A stretch of DNA of 64,000 nt from an uncultured Acidobacteriota bacterium (lineage in GTDB: Bacteria; Acidobacteriota; Terriglobia; Bryobacterales; Bryobacteraceae), in assembly GCA_902825945.1 (NCBI GenBank), contig CADECY010000032.1:1-64000 (forward strand), read 5' to 3'. Shown piece by piece: positions 17,621-27,219 of this stretch; positions within the stretch are counted from its first letter, which is position 1, and each line of letters starts with the position of its first letter. The position numbers were made by a program, and so were the translations under genes. The notes beneath the pieces are model-generated. The model ran no database searches and had not been told where the DNA came from. It saw only the letters and a program-made list of their open reading frames with translations.

Positions 17621-19177
17621 ATGGCTCGAATCGAACGCGCTCTGTTGAGCGTTACGGATAAGACTGGACTCGTGGAATTCGCGTCCACATTGGCTTCCCT
17701 GGGTGTGGAACTGATCTCGACGGGCGGAACGGCGAAGGCTTTGCGCGATGCCGGACTCGCCGTGCGCGACGTCTCCGAAGTAACCGGATTCCCCGAAATG
17801 CTCGATGGCCGCGTCAAGACAATTCATCCGCGCATCGCGGGCGGGGTGCTCGCCATCCGGCGCGAGGCCAAGCATATGGCGGCACTCGCCGAGCACGGTA
17901 TTCCCAAAATCGACATGGTGGTGGTGAACCTCTATGCGTTCGAAAAGTTCGCCGCCAAGCCGAATGTCCACATCGAAGAGCTGATCGAGAACATCGATAT
18001 CGGCGGCCCGACCATGATCCGCGCCGCCGCAAAGAACTATCAGGATGTCGCGGTGGTGACGGCCGCCGAGGACTATGCCGCGCTCTCCGAAGAACTGAAA
18101 GCGAGCGGCGGGAATCTGAGCCCGGACACGCATTGGCGCCTGGCAAAGGGCGCGTTTGCGCGCACCGCCGCATATGATCGTGCGATCACGGCACGCCTCG
18201 AGCGGATTGAAATGGTGAACGGCGAGTTTGCGGATCATCCCGCCCCCGAAGTTCCGCTCACGCTCGACATCCACGTGAAGCGCGCGGCTTCCCTGCGCTA
18301 TGGTGAAAATCCGCATCAGAGCGCGGCGCTCTACGCCACGGGCGGCGGAATCGCGGCGGCGAAGCAACTCCAAGGCAAGGAACTTTCCTACAACAACCTC
18401 GTCGACCTCGATGCCGCCTGGCAGTTGATACTCGAGTTCAACGATCCGGCCGCGGCGATCATCAAGCACACCAATCCGTGTGGCTGCGCTGAACAGGCGA
18501 CTCTCGCGGACGCCTATCGCAAGGCCTACGAGGCCGATCCGGTATCGGCGTTCGGCGGCGTGCTCGCCTTCAACCGGATTGTGGACGAAGAGACGGCGGA
18601 AGAAGCGACCAAAATTTTCACCGAAGCGATTGCCGCGCCAGGATACACGCCGGGTGCGCTGGCCAAGTTCGCGGCCAAGAAGAATCTGCGCGTACTCGAG
18701 GTGAGCAATCCGGTGATCGACGGGTTGGTGGTGAAGTCGATCAGCGGCGGATTCCTGGCGCAGTCAGCCGACCGCGCGGTGCTCGATCCGGCCAAGACCG
18801 TGGTCAAGACCAAGCGCGCGCCGACGGAAGAGGAGTGGGTCGCGCTGCGGTTCGGCTGGAAGGTGGTCAAGCACGTCAAGTCGAACGCGATCGTCTACGC
18901 GCGAGCGGGCCAGAGCATCAGCGCGGGCGCGGGTCAGATGAGCCGCGTGGATTCGGTAAAGTTCGGAGCTTCGAAAGCGGTGTTGCCGCTGGCGGGCACG
19001 GTGCTCGCGTCCGACGCGTTCTTCCCGTTCCCCGACGGTGTCGAGGCGGCGGCGAAACATGGGATCACGGCGGTGATTCAGCCGGGCGGATCGGTGAAGG
19101 ATGACGATGTCGTCGCCGCGGCCGATCGGTTAGGGCTCGCGATGGTGTTCACCGGATTCCGGCACTTCCGGCACTGA
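17621..19177 (+). CDS. purH: Bifunctional AICAR transformylase/IMP cyclohydrolase PurH
   Basis: This 518-residue enzyme carries out the last two steps of IMP synthesis. The N-terminal MGS-like cyclohydrolase domain (about 1-195) begins IERALLSVTDKTGLVEFA and contains STGGTAKAL and GRVKTIHPRI. The transformylase domain follows from about 200 with RYGENPHQ and the catalytic KHTNPCG near residue 282. Length is normal. The ATG at 17621 begins exactly at the conserved N-terminus. PurS is encoded 2.5 kb downstream, but the rest of the purine pathway is outside the window. Confidence 0.96.
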   Translation: MARIERALLSVTDKTGLVEFASTLASLGVELISTGGTAKALRDAGLAVRDVSEVTGFPEMLDGRVKTIHPRIAGGVLAIRREAKHMAALAEHGIPKIDMVVVNLYAFEKFAAKPNVHIEELIENIDIGGPTMIRAAAKNYQDVAVVTAAEDYAALSEELKASGGNLSPDTHWRLAKGAFARTAAYDRAITARLERIEMVNGEFADHPAPEVPLTLDIHVKRAASLRYGENPHQSAALYATGGGIAAAKQLQGKELSYNNLVDLDAAWQLILEFNDPAAAIIKHTNPCGCAEQATLADAYRKAYEADPVSAFGGVLAFNRIVDEETAEEATKIFTEAIAAPGYTPGALAKFAAKKNLRVLEVSNPVIDGLVVKSISGGFLAQSADRAVLDPAKTVVKTKRAPTEEEWVALRFGWKVVKHVKSNAIVYARAGQSISAGAGQMSRVDSVKFGASKAVLPLAGTVLASDAFFPFPDGVEAAAKHGITAVIQPGGSVKDDDVVAAADRLGLAMVFTGFRHFRH

Positions 19178-19225
19178 GCAGCCCGCATGATTCGACCGCA
19201 CCCGCGCGGTGTATCATGTCTACCA

Positions 19226-20269
19226 ATGATTCTTCGCCGTTTCGGAACCGCGCTTGCACCGAAGCGCAACACGCTGATGCATGTCGGGGGCGACTACCAC
19301 TCCGTCGTGGGCGGATCGAACGCCGACATGAGCTCGAAAGCGAACGTCGAGTACAACGTCCGGCACGGCGTCAAACACCTGACGATCCGCGCACCGAAGA
19401 CCGATGCTAACGGATCGTGGGATCCGGCGGAGTTACGCCGGATGAAAGAGAATTGCGAGCGCTTGGGGATGACACTCGAAGCGATCCGGATGGAACCTAC
19501 CTACATTACGCAATCCACGCAGGATGCGCGCGAACGAGAACTCGACAAGGTGCTCGTGAACGTCAAGCGCGCGGGCGAGGCGGGCGTGAAGGTCATCACT
19601 TATCACTGGACAGTGATCCCGATCCGGCGGAATCGCAAGACGCCGGGACGCGGCGGGTCCGAGTACGCGGGCTTCAAGCTCGAAGCGGATTGGAAGAACC
19701 TGCCCGCCACGAAATCGGGGCGTGTGACGTCGGAAGAGTACTGGAATCGCATCACCCATTTTCTCCAGAAGGTGATTCCAGTCGCGCGCGAGTCGGGCGT
19801 GCTAATGGCGTGCCACCCGTACGATCCGCCGGGCCTTCCGTTCGGCTATCAGGGCGCCGACAATTGGGACTCGCCTTCGATCTTCGACGCGATCAAGCGG
19901 TACGAGAAGGTGGTCGACAGTCCGAACAACGGGTTCCAACTTTGTCTCGGAACCGTGGGCGAGGGATTGAAGAATCCAGCCGATATTCTGCCGATCGTCG
20001 AGTATCTGGGGCGCAAGGGCAAGATCCATCAGATCCACATGCGGAACATCAAGGGCGGGTTGCACGATTTCGAGGAGGTGTTTCCCGACGAAGGGGTGCT
20101 CGACTTTCTCCAGATCATGCGGATTCTGCGCGACACCGGCTTCCGGTGGTCCATTTGTCCGGATCACATGCCGCATCACCACGATGACGCGGGCGGGCTG
20201 CAGGCGTTTGCCTTCGGATATGGGTATCTGGGCGGGCTCATTCAGATGGTGAACAACGAGGTGAAGTAA
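19226..20269 (+). CDS. Mannonate dehydratase family protein (UxuA-like)
   Basis: This protein of about 347 residues is a relative of UxuA, which dehydrates D-mannonate to 2-keto-3-deoxygluconate. Metal-site motifs of the family are present: ITYHWTVIPIRR, ACHPYDPP, CLGTVGEG and IHMRNIKG, then SICPDHMPHHHDD near the C-terminus. The ATG at 19226 is chosen over one at 19187, because the sequence upstream (GTATCATG) looks like a -10 element and the family fold begins at the later residue. It may instead act on another sugar acid, since many UxuA homologues lack mannonate activity. An MFS carrier gene converges on its 3' end 19 bp away and could import the substrate, which is inference. Confidence 0.82.
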   Translation: MILRRFGTALAPKRNTLMHVGGDYHSVVGGSNADMSSKANVEYNVRHGVKHLTIRAPKTDANGSWDPAELRRMKENCERLGMTLEAIRMEPTYITQSTQDARERELDKVLVNVKRAGEAGVKVITYHWTVIPIRRNRKTPGRGGSEYAGFKLEADWKNLPATKSGRVTSEEYWNRITHFLQKVIPVARESGVLMACHPYDPPGLPFGYQGADNWDSPSIFDAIKRYEKVVDSPNNGFQLCLGTVGEGLKNPADILPIVEYLGRKGKIHQIHMRNIKGGLHDFEEVFPDEGVLDFLQIMRILRDTGFRWSICPDHMPHHHDDAGGLQAFAFGYGYLGGLIQMVNNEVK

Positions 20270-20287
20270 GCCGGCCGGGTTCGGGAA

Positions 20288-21628
20288 CTACCGCGCTACC
20301 CAGCGATCTTTCGAAAACCGCAGCCAAACGGTGATGGCGAGGATTCCGGCGCACGCGACGGCGAAGGCCGCGCTCCAGCCCATCAGGCCCCGGATTCCGA
20401 GCGTATCTTTCAAGTGACCGGCGGCGAAGATGGCCGCCCCGCCCGAGATGCCTCCCACCATATTGAAGGTCCCGGCGCCGATTCCGTAGTTCTTGGGCGC
20501 GGTCACGTCGTACGATGCGGCGAAGTGGTTGCCGGTCATGAGGCCGGCGGTGAGGCCGAATCCGCAGGCGAAGATCTTGAAGGCGCCGAGGCTCGTGCTG
20601 GCGAGAGCGAGGTAGGCGAGGGGCGCGCACAGGGTGAGTCCGATGCAGACGAGTGCGAAACGCGCCACGGGCCAGCGCCGCGAAAACGAGTCACCGAGCG
20701 CGCCGCCGATCAGGTTTCCGGTCAGGTTCCCCGACTGGACCCAGAAAGCAGCCTCCACGCCCGCGCGCGACATCGAGAGTCCCATCTTCTCGCCGAGGTG
20801 CGTGGGCAGCCAAGCGTAGATCATCCAGAGCATGATGCAGAGCGAGAAAAACGCGAGCGAGAGGGCGAGATAGCAGGCGTTGCCTGCCATGGCGCGGTAC
20901 GGTGATTCGTCCGAGGTTACCTTTGGGCTCGCTAGCGCCGGCATTCTGATCGGTCCGCTGCTAGGAATCCCAGCGCCGGCCGGAGGGAGAGGCGGCGGCG
21001 CGGGCCGCGGCACCGGCGTTTCGAGATGGCGCAGCCTGAGCCAGAGCACGGGCGCGTACAGCAAGCCGAGGCCAGACAAGATGAAAAACGCGGTCCGCCA
21101 ACCCGGACCATCCGCCATGTATCCGCCGAAGCTGCTGCCGACGATGATTCCGGCGAACTGAGCGGTTCCGTGGAGGGCGAGCGCGCGTGAGCGGGTGGGT
21201 CCGGAATGGAGCGTGCCGATCACGCCCAGCGCGGGTGGAACGTAGAGTGCTTCGGTCACGCCCATCACCGCGCGCAGGACCAGGAACATCGCGACCGAGC
21301 CCGCGAAGCCAGTGCCGAGTGTCGCGAGGCTCCACAGGACGATGCTGATGACGATCAGCCGGGGCCGGGAGTAGACATCGGAGAGGCGGCCGACCAGCGG
21401 ATTGCACAGCGAGTAGACCCAGATGAAGATGGTGCCGATCATGCCGAGCTGCGCGTTGGTGAAGCCCAGATCCTTCGTGAGCGCGGGGAAGATCGAGAAG
21501 ACGACCTGGCGGTCGACGTAGTTGATGACGAAGGCGATCCAGAGCATCGCGACCACGCCCCACGCACCTGCCGCGACGGGTGCGGCGGACGCCTGCGCGG
21601 AGACACGAGCGGTGTGAGTGGTGGCCAC
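20288..21628 (-). CDS. MFS transporter
   Basis: This is a carrier of about 446 residues with roughly twelve hydrophobic helices. The first spans GVVAMLWIAFVINYVDRQVVF, with the R-Q-V-V-F pattern seen in organic-anion/hexuronate-type carriers, and the loop LVGRLSDVYSRPRLI fits the MFS A-motif. A central Pro-rich cytoplasmic loop separates the two six-helix bundles. No ATG fits. The GTG at 21628 (VATTHTARVSAQ) is preferred to the far upstream ATG at 21760, which would overlap purS. It is divergent from purS with about 70 bp between. The substrate is unknown; a sugar acid is suggested by the convergent UxuA-like gene. Confidence 0.8.
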   Translation of the reverse strand: MATTHTARVSAQASAAPVAAGAWGVVAMLWIAFVINYVDRQVVFSIFPALTKDLGFTNAQLGMIGTIFIWVYSLCNPLVGRLSDVYSRPRLIVISIVLWSLATLGTGFAGSVAMFLVLRAVMGVTEALYVPPALGVIGTLHSGPTRSRALALHGTAQFAGIIVGSSFGGYMADGPGWRTAFFILSGLGLLYAPVLWLRLRHLETPVPRPAPPPLPPAGAGIPSSGPIRMPALASPKVTSDESPYRAMAGNACYLALSLAFFSLCIMLWMIYAWLPTHLGEKMGLSMSRAGVEAAFWVQSGNLTGNLIGGALGDSFSRRWPVARFALVCIGLTLCAPLAYLALASTSLGAFKIFACGFGLTAGLMTGNHFAASYDVTAPKNYGIGAGTFNMVGGISGGAAIFAAGHLKDTLGIRGLMGWSAAFAVACAGILAITVWLRFSKDRWVAR

Positions 21629-21698
21629 AATGCTGAGTAGTCTATCAAGTCCAGTCGAGCGCCGCCGGCACGGAAACCCGGTAGAATGGAAGATTCGA

Positions 21699-21944
21699 AT
21701 GAAAGCTCGCGTCACCGTGTCGTTCAAGAAATCGATTCTCGACCCGCAAGGGCAAACCATCCGTTCCGCGCTCGCCGGGCGTGGATACGAAGGGATCCTC
21801 GACGTTCGTCAGGGGAAGGTGTTCGAGATCGAGATGGGCAAGGATGTATCACGCGAGCAGGCAAAGCAGAACCTGGAGGAAATTGCGCGGGACATCCTGG
21901 CCAACCCGGTTATCGAAGACTACCGGGTCGAGCTGGCGGACTGA
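21699..21944 (+). CDS. purS: PurS subunit of phosphoribosylformylglycinamidine synthase
   Basis: This 81-residue protein begins MKARVTVSFKKSILDPQGQ, the family signature (the stretch after ILDPQG sets the dimer interface). It continues with GYEGILDVRQGKVFEIEM and ends YRVELAD. PurS bridges PurQ and PurL to channel ammonia in the fourth step of purine synthesis. The usual partners purQ and purL are not next to it, so it is an orphan locus here. The ATG at 21699 is chosen over an upstream open frame from 21618 because the family N-terminus starts there. glmS starts 51 bp downstream, so the two may be co-transcribed. Confidence 0.92.
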   Translation: MKARVTVSFKKSILDPQGQTIRSALAGRGYEGILDVRQGKVFEIEMGKDVSREQAKQNLEEIARDILANPVIEDYRVELAD

Positions 21945-21995
21945 AGGCCGTTCGGCCATCTAAAGTCCTACAGATGTACCCCCGATTCAACTGAT

Positions 21996-23852
21996 ATGTG
22001 CGGAATCGTCGGTTACGTCGGACAGCGGAGTGCTGCCCCCATCATCCTCGATGGCCTGAAACGCCTCGAGTACCGTGGATATGATTCGGCCGGATTGGCC
22101 GTGCTCGACCAGCAGAACGTCCTGTCGGTCCGCCGTGCCTCCGGCAAGCTGAGAAATCTCGAAGAGACGGTGCGGGAGACCCCCCTCACCGGGCACTATG
22201 GCGTCGGCCATACGCGCTGGGCGACGCACGGACGGCCCACCGAAGAGAACGCACATCCCCACCGCGGGCCCAAGGGCGACGTGGTGGTGGTCCACAACGG
22301 AATCGTCGAGAACTACCTGCCGCTCAAGCAGAAGCTCGAGTCGGAAGGCCACGTCTTCCTCTCCGAAACCGACACGGAAATCATCGCGCACCTGGTCGAA
22401 AAGTACCTCGACGGGAATTTAGAAGATGCCGTGCGGCGGGCGCTGCGCGAGATTCATGGCGTTTTCGCGCTCGGCGTCCTTGCACGGTCCGACCCCGGAA
22501 AAATCGTCGGCGCACGCAGCGGACCTCCGGCGGTGATCGGGCTCGGTGACAACGAATACTTCCTCGCCTCCGACGTTCCGGCGATCCTGCAGCACACACG
22601 CGACATCATCTTCCTCGACGACGGCGACATGGCGGTCATCACCCCCGAAGGGGTGAAGCTGACCGACTTCGCCGGCACGCCGATCAAGCGCGCGGTCACC
22701 CATATCCTGTGGGATCCGATCATGGCGGAAAAGGGCGGCTACAAGCATTTCATGCTCAAGGAGATCTTCGAGCAGCCGCGCGCCGTCCGCGATACGATGC
22801 TCGGACGGGTGAGCCAGGAAACGGGCCGCATCTTCCTCAACGAAGTGAACCTGAGTCCGCGCGAATTCGAGGAGTTCAAGTCCGTCAAGATCGTCGCCTG
22901 CGGAACGAGTTGGCACGCGGCGCTCGCGGGCAAGTTCATGATCGAAAAAATCGCGCGGATGCCCGTCGAGGTCGACTATGGCAGCGAGTTCCGGTATCGC
23001 GATCCCATCATGGATTCGTCGGTATTGACGGTGGTAATTTCGCAGTCGGGCGAAACGGCCGACACGCTCGCGGCGCAGCGCGAGGCGAAGCTCAAGGGAT
23101 CGAAGACGCTGGCGATCTGCAACGTGGTCGGATCGATGATCACGCGCGAGGCGATCGGTACGCTGCTGACGCATGCGGGCCCGGAGATCGGGGTCGCATC
23201 GACGAAGGCGTTCACCTGCCAGTTGACCAGCCTATTCCTTTTGGCGATGCATCTCGGCGAAGTACGCGGGACTGTCGATGCGGAAGCCGCGCTCGAACTC
23301 GCCCAGGAACTCACCAAGCTTCCAGGCAAGATGGAGACAGTGCTGTCTCAGAATGATCGCTACGAGGATCTGGCGCGGCAACTTTTCCGCGTGACGGACT
23401 TCCTCTTCCTGGGCCGAGGCATTCACTATCCGATAGCGCTCGAAGGCGCCCTGAAACTCAAGGAGATCTCCTACATCCACGCCGAAGGCTATCCGGCGGG
23501 CGAGATGAAGCACGGTCCGAACGCGTTGATCGACGAGAACCTTCCGGTGGTTGTGATCGCAACGCGAGACCCCAAGAGCGAAGAGAGCCGGATCCGTTAC
23601 GAAAAGACGCTGTCGAACATCCAGGAGGTCCGCGCCCGTGGCGGAATCGTGGTTTCGATCGCCTGCGAGCAGGATGTCGAGGAGATCAGCAAGGTCTCCA
23701 CCCACGTAATTTCGCTTCCGGAAACGAGCGAACTTCTGCTGCCGATCCTCGAGATCGTGCCGATGCAATTGCTCGCCTATCACATCGCCGTCCGCCGGGG
23801 GTGCGACGTCGATCAGCCGAGGAATCTCGCCAAGAGTGTCACCGTCGAGTAG
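21996..23852 (+). CDS. glmS: Glutamine-fructose-6-phosphate aminotransferase GlmS
   Basis: This 618-residue enzyme makes glucosamine-6-phosphate for peptidoglycan and lipid A. The N-terminal glutaminase has the catalytic Cys2 (MCGIVGYVG) and GHTRWATHG. The two SIS domains carry [16 protein letters not shown] and STKAFTCQ, and the C-terminus ends [11 protein letters not shown] with the conserved closing lysine region. Length is standard. No glmS ribozyme is apparent in the 51-bp upstream gap. The 3' end overlaps the YjbQ-family gene, and a desaturase gene follows, giving a tight three-gene run. Confidence 0.96.
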   Translation: MCGIVGYVGQRSAAPIILDGLKRLEYRGYDSAGLAVLDQQNVLSVRRASGKLRNLEETVRETPLTGHYGVGHTRWATHGRPTEENAHPHRGPKGDVVVVHNGIVENYLPLKQKLESEGHVFLSETDTEIIAHLVEKYLDGNLEDAVRRALREIHGVFALGVLARSDPGKIVGARSGPPAVIGLGDNEYFLASDVPAILQHTRDIIFLDDGDMAVITPEGVKLTDFAGTPIKRAVTHILWDPIMAEKGGYKHFMLKEIFEQPRAVRDTMLGRVSQETGRIFLNEVNLSPREFEEFKSVKIVACGTSWHAALAGKFMIEKIARMPVEVDYGSEFRYRDPIMDSSVLTVVISQSGETADTLAAQREAKLKGSKTLAICNVVGSMITREAIGTLLTHAGPEIGVASTKAFTCQLTSLFLLAMHLGEVRGTVDAEAALELAQELTKLPGKMETVLSQNDRYEDLARQLFRVTDFLFLGRGIHYPIALEGALKLKEISYIHAEGYPAGEMKHGPNALIDENLPVVVIATRDPKSEESRIRYEKTLSNIQEVRARGGIVVSIACEQDVEEISKVSTHVISLPETSELLLPILEIVPMQLLAYHIAVRRGCDVDQPRNLAKSVTVE

Positions 23853-24285
23853 TTTCCACGTGCCGTTGCGTCAGCACACGGGCTCGATCCCGGTGCCGAC
23901 GCGCGGCAAGGGATTCTACGAGATCACCCGTCAGGTGGAAGGCTGGGTCCGCGCGTGCGGACTCCGCGAGGGTTTACTGACCCTCTTCATCCGGCACACG
24001 TCGGCGTCGCTGCTGATCCAGGAGAACGCCGATCCGGATGTCGTCCATGACCTCGAGAACTTCTTCCGGCGCCTGGTTCCGGAGGGAGATCCACTGTATC
24101 GTCATACGATGGAAGGACCGGACGATATGCCTGCGCACGTCCGGGCCGCGCTCACGCAGACGCACCTTTCGATCCCGATGATCGGGGGCAGCCTGACGCT
24201 CGGCACCTGGCAGGGAATCTATGTGTTCGAGCATCGAAACAGTCCACACTCGCGGACGGTGACGATGCATCTAATCGGAGAATGA
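23836..24285 (+). CDS. YjbQ/UPF0047 family protein
   Basis: This small protein of 149 residues belongs to the YjbQ family (secondary thiamine-phosphate synthase activity reported for some members). It shows the family pattern [31 protein letters not shown] and the closing [18 protein letters not shown], with several conserved His and Asp residues for metal binding. The GTG at 23836 overlaps the glmS stop by 17 bp. Another in-frame GTG at 23860 would give VPLRQHTG as the N-terminus and is also credible. The 3' end overlaps the desaturase gene by 4 bp. Confidence 0.88.
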   Translation: MSPSSSFHVPLRQHTGSIPVPTRGKGFYEITRQVEGWVRACGLREGLLTLFIRHTSASLLIQENADPDVVHDLENFFRRLVPEGDPLYRHTMEGPDDMPAHVRAALTQTHLSIPMIGGSLTLGTWQGIYVFEHRNSPHSRTVTMHLIGE

Positions 24286-25157
24286 CGCCGCCACCGCAAC
24301 CGGACAAGCCCGACTACCTTCACAGTCTGCCGTTCCTGATCATCCACGCTTCGTGCCTGTTCGCATTCTGGACCGGGGTGAGCGCGTCGGCGATCGCGGC
24401 GTGTGTGTTCCTGTACTGGATCCGGATGTTCGGCATCACGGCCGGCTATCACCGCTACTTTTCTCACGCGAGTTTCAAGACGAGCCGTGTTTTTCAGTTC
24501 GTACTTGGGCTGCTCGGTGCGACGGCGCTTCAGCGGGGTCCGCTGTGGTGGGCTTCGCTGCACCGCCATCACCACGCGCATTCGGACGATCCCGATGACA
24601 TTCACTCGCCCATTCAGCACGGCCTGTTCTGGGCGCATGTCGGGTGGATGATGTGCCGCAAGTACGAACAGACGCGATGGGACCTCGTGAAGGGGCTCGC
24701 GAAGTTTCCGGAACTGGTCTGGCTAAACAAGAACTTCCGCACCGCCGGGCTCGGGCTCGGCGTGGTGGTCTACGGCTTCGGATGGCTGGTCGAAACGCAG
24801 CTCCCATCCTGGAACACGACGCGATGGCAGATGCTCGTCTGGGGCTGGGTCATCAGCACGGTCCTGCTCTATCACGGCACCTTCACGATCAATTCGCTTT
24901 CGCACGTGTGGGGATCGCGCCGCTATGCGACGAGCGATGGAAGCCGCAACAATCCGTGGCTGGCGATCATCACACTCGGCGAAGGCTGGCACAACAATCA
25001 CCACTACGCACCATCGTCGGCGCGGATGGGATTCCGGTGGTGGGAGTTCGATCAGAGCTACTACGTGCTGTTGCTGCTCGAGAAGCTCGGAGTCGTGTGG
25101 GACTTGAAGCAGCCGCCGGTTGCCGCGGTCCGCGAGCCGGCTGCCATGTCGGTTTGA
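24282..25157 (+). CDS. Acyl-CoA delta-9 desaturase-like fatty acid desaturase
   Basis: This 291-residue integral membrane di-iron desaturase shows all three histidine boxes: HRYFSH after the second helix, HRHHH in the loop after the fourth, and HNNHH near 225. Four membrane helices are visible (LIIHASCLFAFW, AIAACVFLYWIRMFG, GLGVVVYGFGWL, VWGWVISTVLLYHG). The pattern fits the stearoyl-CoA desaturase family, which introduces a double bond into saturated acyl chains and adjusts membrane fluidity. ATGA overlap with the YjbQ gene indicates coupling. No cytochrome b5 fusion is present, so electron transfer must come from elsewhere. Confidence 0.92.
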   Translation: MTPPPQPDKPDYLHSLPFLIIHASCLFAFWTGVSASAIAACVFLYWIRMFGITAGYHRYFSHASFKTSRVFQFVLGLLGATALQRGPLWWASLHRHHHAHSDDPDDIHSPIQHGLFWAHVGWMMCRKYEQTRWDLVKGLAKFPELVWLNKNFRTAGLGLGVVVYGFGWLVETQLPSWNTTRWQMLVWGWVISTVLLYHGTFTINSLSHVWGSRRYATSDGSRNNPWLAIITLGEGWHNNHHYAPSSARMGFRWWEFDQSYYVLLLLEKLGVVWDLKQPPVAAVREPAAMSV

Positions 25158-25550
25158 CGCGCCGGTGGCCGTCCGCGGTGAATTCGATGTGGCGGGGGTG
25201 GGATTGATCTCGTGCGGCCCGCGCCAGATGGCGACTCGAACGGTGTTTCTGGCCATGGGTCCACGCCGGACTCATCGTAGCAGACTCGCCCCAGATCCAG
25301 CGCCGACGCGCCGCACCGTCATCGCCGAGACGCACGCAGCGGCGAAAAGTCCGGCGATGAAAAACCGGGCCACTCGGTTCGCGCGCTGTTCGAACTCTGC
25401 CCGTGGGACCTCCCCAAGTGGCCTCCTGTCCACGGAAACCGCGCAATGGTGTCCGTCGCGCTGATGATAGGAAGCACCGTCCGGTAGACGCGTGACGCAA
25501 GTTGCAGGATCCGGCCATACCATCGCTGCCTGCTCATGGGATGGTGCCTG
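25158..25550. other. Intergenic region, nothing recognised
   Basis: About 390 bp separate the desaturase stop from the stop of a convergent amidohydrolase gene. Short open frames on both strands lack ribosome-binding sites and motifs. No hairpin with a T-run stood out. It could hold decayed sequence or a terminator region for the two convergent units. Confidence 0.4.
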
Positions 25551-26333
25551 CTAGACGCGAATCCCTTTCGCCATCAGGATCGGCATCATCATCCGCTTCA
25601 AGTTCTCGCGGAAGATCAGCGGTTTCGCCCCTTCCGGAATCGCCGCACCATGGACTTTCGCCAATTGCGACGCCATGCTGCGGCCCCCCGAGTCGCTTCC
25701 GTAGATGATGCGTTCGGGTCCGAGTTCGCGATAGGCCATCTCGGTGAAGCCGTTGCACGGGTCCGATCCGGCAAGGTCGATCGAGACGTTCTTGTGCGGA
25801 CGCACGGCACGGATCCCGATCTCCCAAGTTCCACCGGTGTGGCCGCAGATGATCGGTACGTTCGGATGCCGCGTGGCGAGTTCGGCGAGATCCATGGGTG
25901 TCGACTCGCCGGGAAGGTTCGCGGTGGTCTTGAGCCAGGTGTGCTGGAAGATGACGGCCTTCAGTTCGGCGCAGGCGTTGATGATCGGATCGATCTCCGG
26001 CTGATTACAACGGCGCGCGACCCACAGTTTGATCCCCGTCATCGGACCATCGCGGATGCAGCGCTTGATCTCGTCGAGGCTCTTCGGCACGTAGTTGGGA
26101 TTCACATAGGCGAAGCCGAAAACGCGATCGGGGAACGGCTTCATCGCTCTCAGAATCCAGTCGTTGTGATCCTGCAAGTCTTGCGGGTTCGGATCGTAGT
26201 GGCGCAGCGAGCCGAGATAGATGCACAGCCGCTCGACGCCCATGCGATCCGCGGTTCGAATCACATCCGTCATGGCCGTCACCGGATCCTCCGAACCGAA
26301 CGTCGAAGGGTGGCAGTGGAGATCCCAAATCAT
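25551..26333 (-). CDS. Amidohydrolase-related metal-dependent hydrolase (amidohydrolase 2 type)
   Basis: This is a TIM-barrel hydrolase of about 260 residues with the classic metal ligands: HxH at the start (DLHCHPSTFG), FQHTW near 140, CGHTGG near 175 and the catalytic YGSDSGG near 215. It resembles the COG2159 decarboxylase/hydrolase group. The ATG at 26333 (MIWDLHCH) is used; the longer frame from 26474 runs through the dispersed repeat and is not natural. It is probably the last gene of a minus-strand set with the dehydrogenase and carboxypeptidase. The substrate is unknown. Confidence 0.8.
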   Translation of the reverse strand: MIWDLHCHPSTFGSEDPVTAMTDVIRTADRMGVERLCIYLGSLRHYDPNPQDLQDHNDWILRAMKPFPDRVFGFAYVNPNYVPKSLDEIKRCIRDGPMTGIKLWVARRCNQPEIDPIINACAELKAVIFQHTWLKTTANLPGESTPMDLAELATRHPNVPIICGHTGGTWEIGIRAVRPHKNVSIDLAGSDPCNGFTEMAYRELGPERIIYGSDSGGRSMASQLAKVHGAAIPEGAKPLIFRENLKRMMMPILMAKGIRV

Positions 26334-26340
26334 TTGATAT

Positions 26341-26424
26341 ACGCGCACAACGGACGCGCTCCGGCGCCGGACCATCGGCGGATTCCTTCTTGTTTTGGCG
26401 CCGCGCCTGCGCGGCCTGTGCGCG
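26341..26424. repeat. Dispersed repeat copy 2, intergenic
   Basis: This is a diverged copy of the element found in cheR. It shares the start ACGCGCACAACGGA and the end motif GGCGCCGCGCC-GCGCGGCCTG, with a similar total length (about 84 against 81 bp) but a different middle. It fills almost all of the space between the two amidohydrolase genes and lies about 8 bp upstream of the start of the second one, so it could affect its translation or form an attenuating hairpin. Confidence 0.7.
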
Positions 26425-27210
26425 TCATCGCGGCACCCCCATGAATCGCTTGGCATTCTCTCGAAACACCGCACTGAGCTGCGGCGCGAGCAGCGTAGCT
26501 TCCTGAAACTTGAGAATCGCGGACTCGTGATAGAAGAACGGATAGTACGACCCGAGCGCGAGCCGTTCCACCGGAACCAGCTTCAGCAACTGCTCGATTC
26601 CATGCGTGTTCTCGACCATCGCGTTATCGAAGATCACGTCGCCCGCGGCGAGAAGCTTGCGCACCACCGGCTCCGGCAACCGTGAATGATTGAGGATCTG
26701 GATGCGCGCGCCGCGTGTCGAGCTGATGGGATCGACACTCTTGGCGAGATCGACCGGTTCGGTTCGCAGCAGCGGGTGTTGAGTCCGCTCATCCTCCATC
26801 AGCACGGCGATCTGCACGATCATCCGGCGGCGCGTTGCCGCCGCCAGCAAATCGATGAACGGCTTGTCGGCGAGTTGGTAGCCGTGGTGGGCGGGATGCA
26901 AGCGGATTCCGGGCATCCGGTACTCCTCGCCGCAGCGGCGGAGTTCTTCCTGCCAATCGGGCAGCATCGGATTCACGCAGCCGAACGGAACCAGCAGGCC
27001 GTTGCCGTAGCGGCGGCACTCGTCGGCGAGGCGGCGATTCACCGCGCCGATGTCGCGATGCAGCAGGGCATCGAAGCTGCCCGTCCACGCCCGGACCACA
27101 TTATTGATCCGCATCTTGCCTACGAGCTCTTGCGGATCGTCACCGGGCAGGCGCCGGAACGGATACCGCGACAGATACACGCTGGTGTCGATCTTCTCGT
27201 ACTCGTTCAC
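26425..27210 (-). CDS. Amidohydrolase-fold protein lacking the usual metal ligands
   Basis: This 261-residue protein has the shape of an amidohydrolase 2 barrel: DTSVYLSRYPFRRLPG at the start, GIRLHPAHHGYQL near 100, ILNHSRLP near 170 and LALGSYYPFFYHESAI near 215. The first HxH motif is replaced by DTS, and the final metal-site Asp is not obvious. Activity may therefore need a different metal or be lost. It pairs with the canonical hydrolase downstream and is preceded 9 bp upstream by the dehydrogenase gene. Function unknown. Confidence 0.7.
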   Translation of the reverse strand: MNEYEKIDTSVYLSRYPFRRLPGDDPQELVGKMRINNVVRAWTGSFDALLHRDIGAVNRRLADECRRYGNGLLVPFGCVNPMLPDWQEELRRCGEEYRMPGIRLHPAHHGYQLADKPFIDLLAAATRRRMIVQIAVLMEDERTQHPLLRTEPVDLAKSVDPISSTRGARIQILNHSRLPEPVVRKLLAAGDVIFDNAMVENTHGIEQLLKLVPVERLALGSYYPFFYHESAILKFQEATLLAPQLSAVFRENAKRFMGVPR

Positions 27211-27219
27211 GGCGTTTCT

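Noticed and set aside
17591..17621. Riboswitch upstream of purH
   Set aside because: Only 29 bp separate the divergent start codons, so there is no room for a structured leader.
21996..23852. glmS ribozyme upstream of glmS
   Set aside because: The gap to purS is only 51 bp, too short for the ribozyme.
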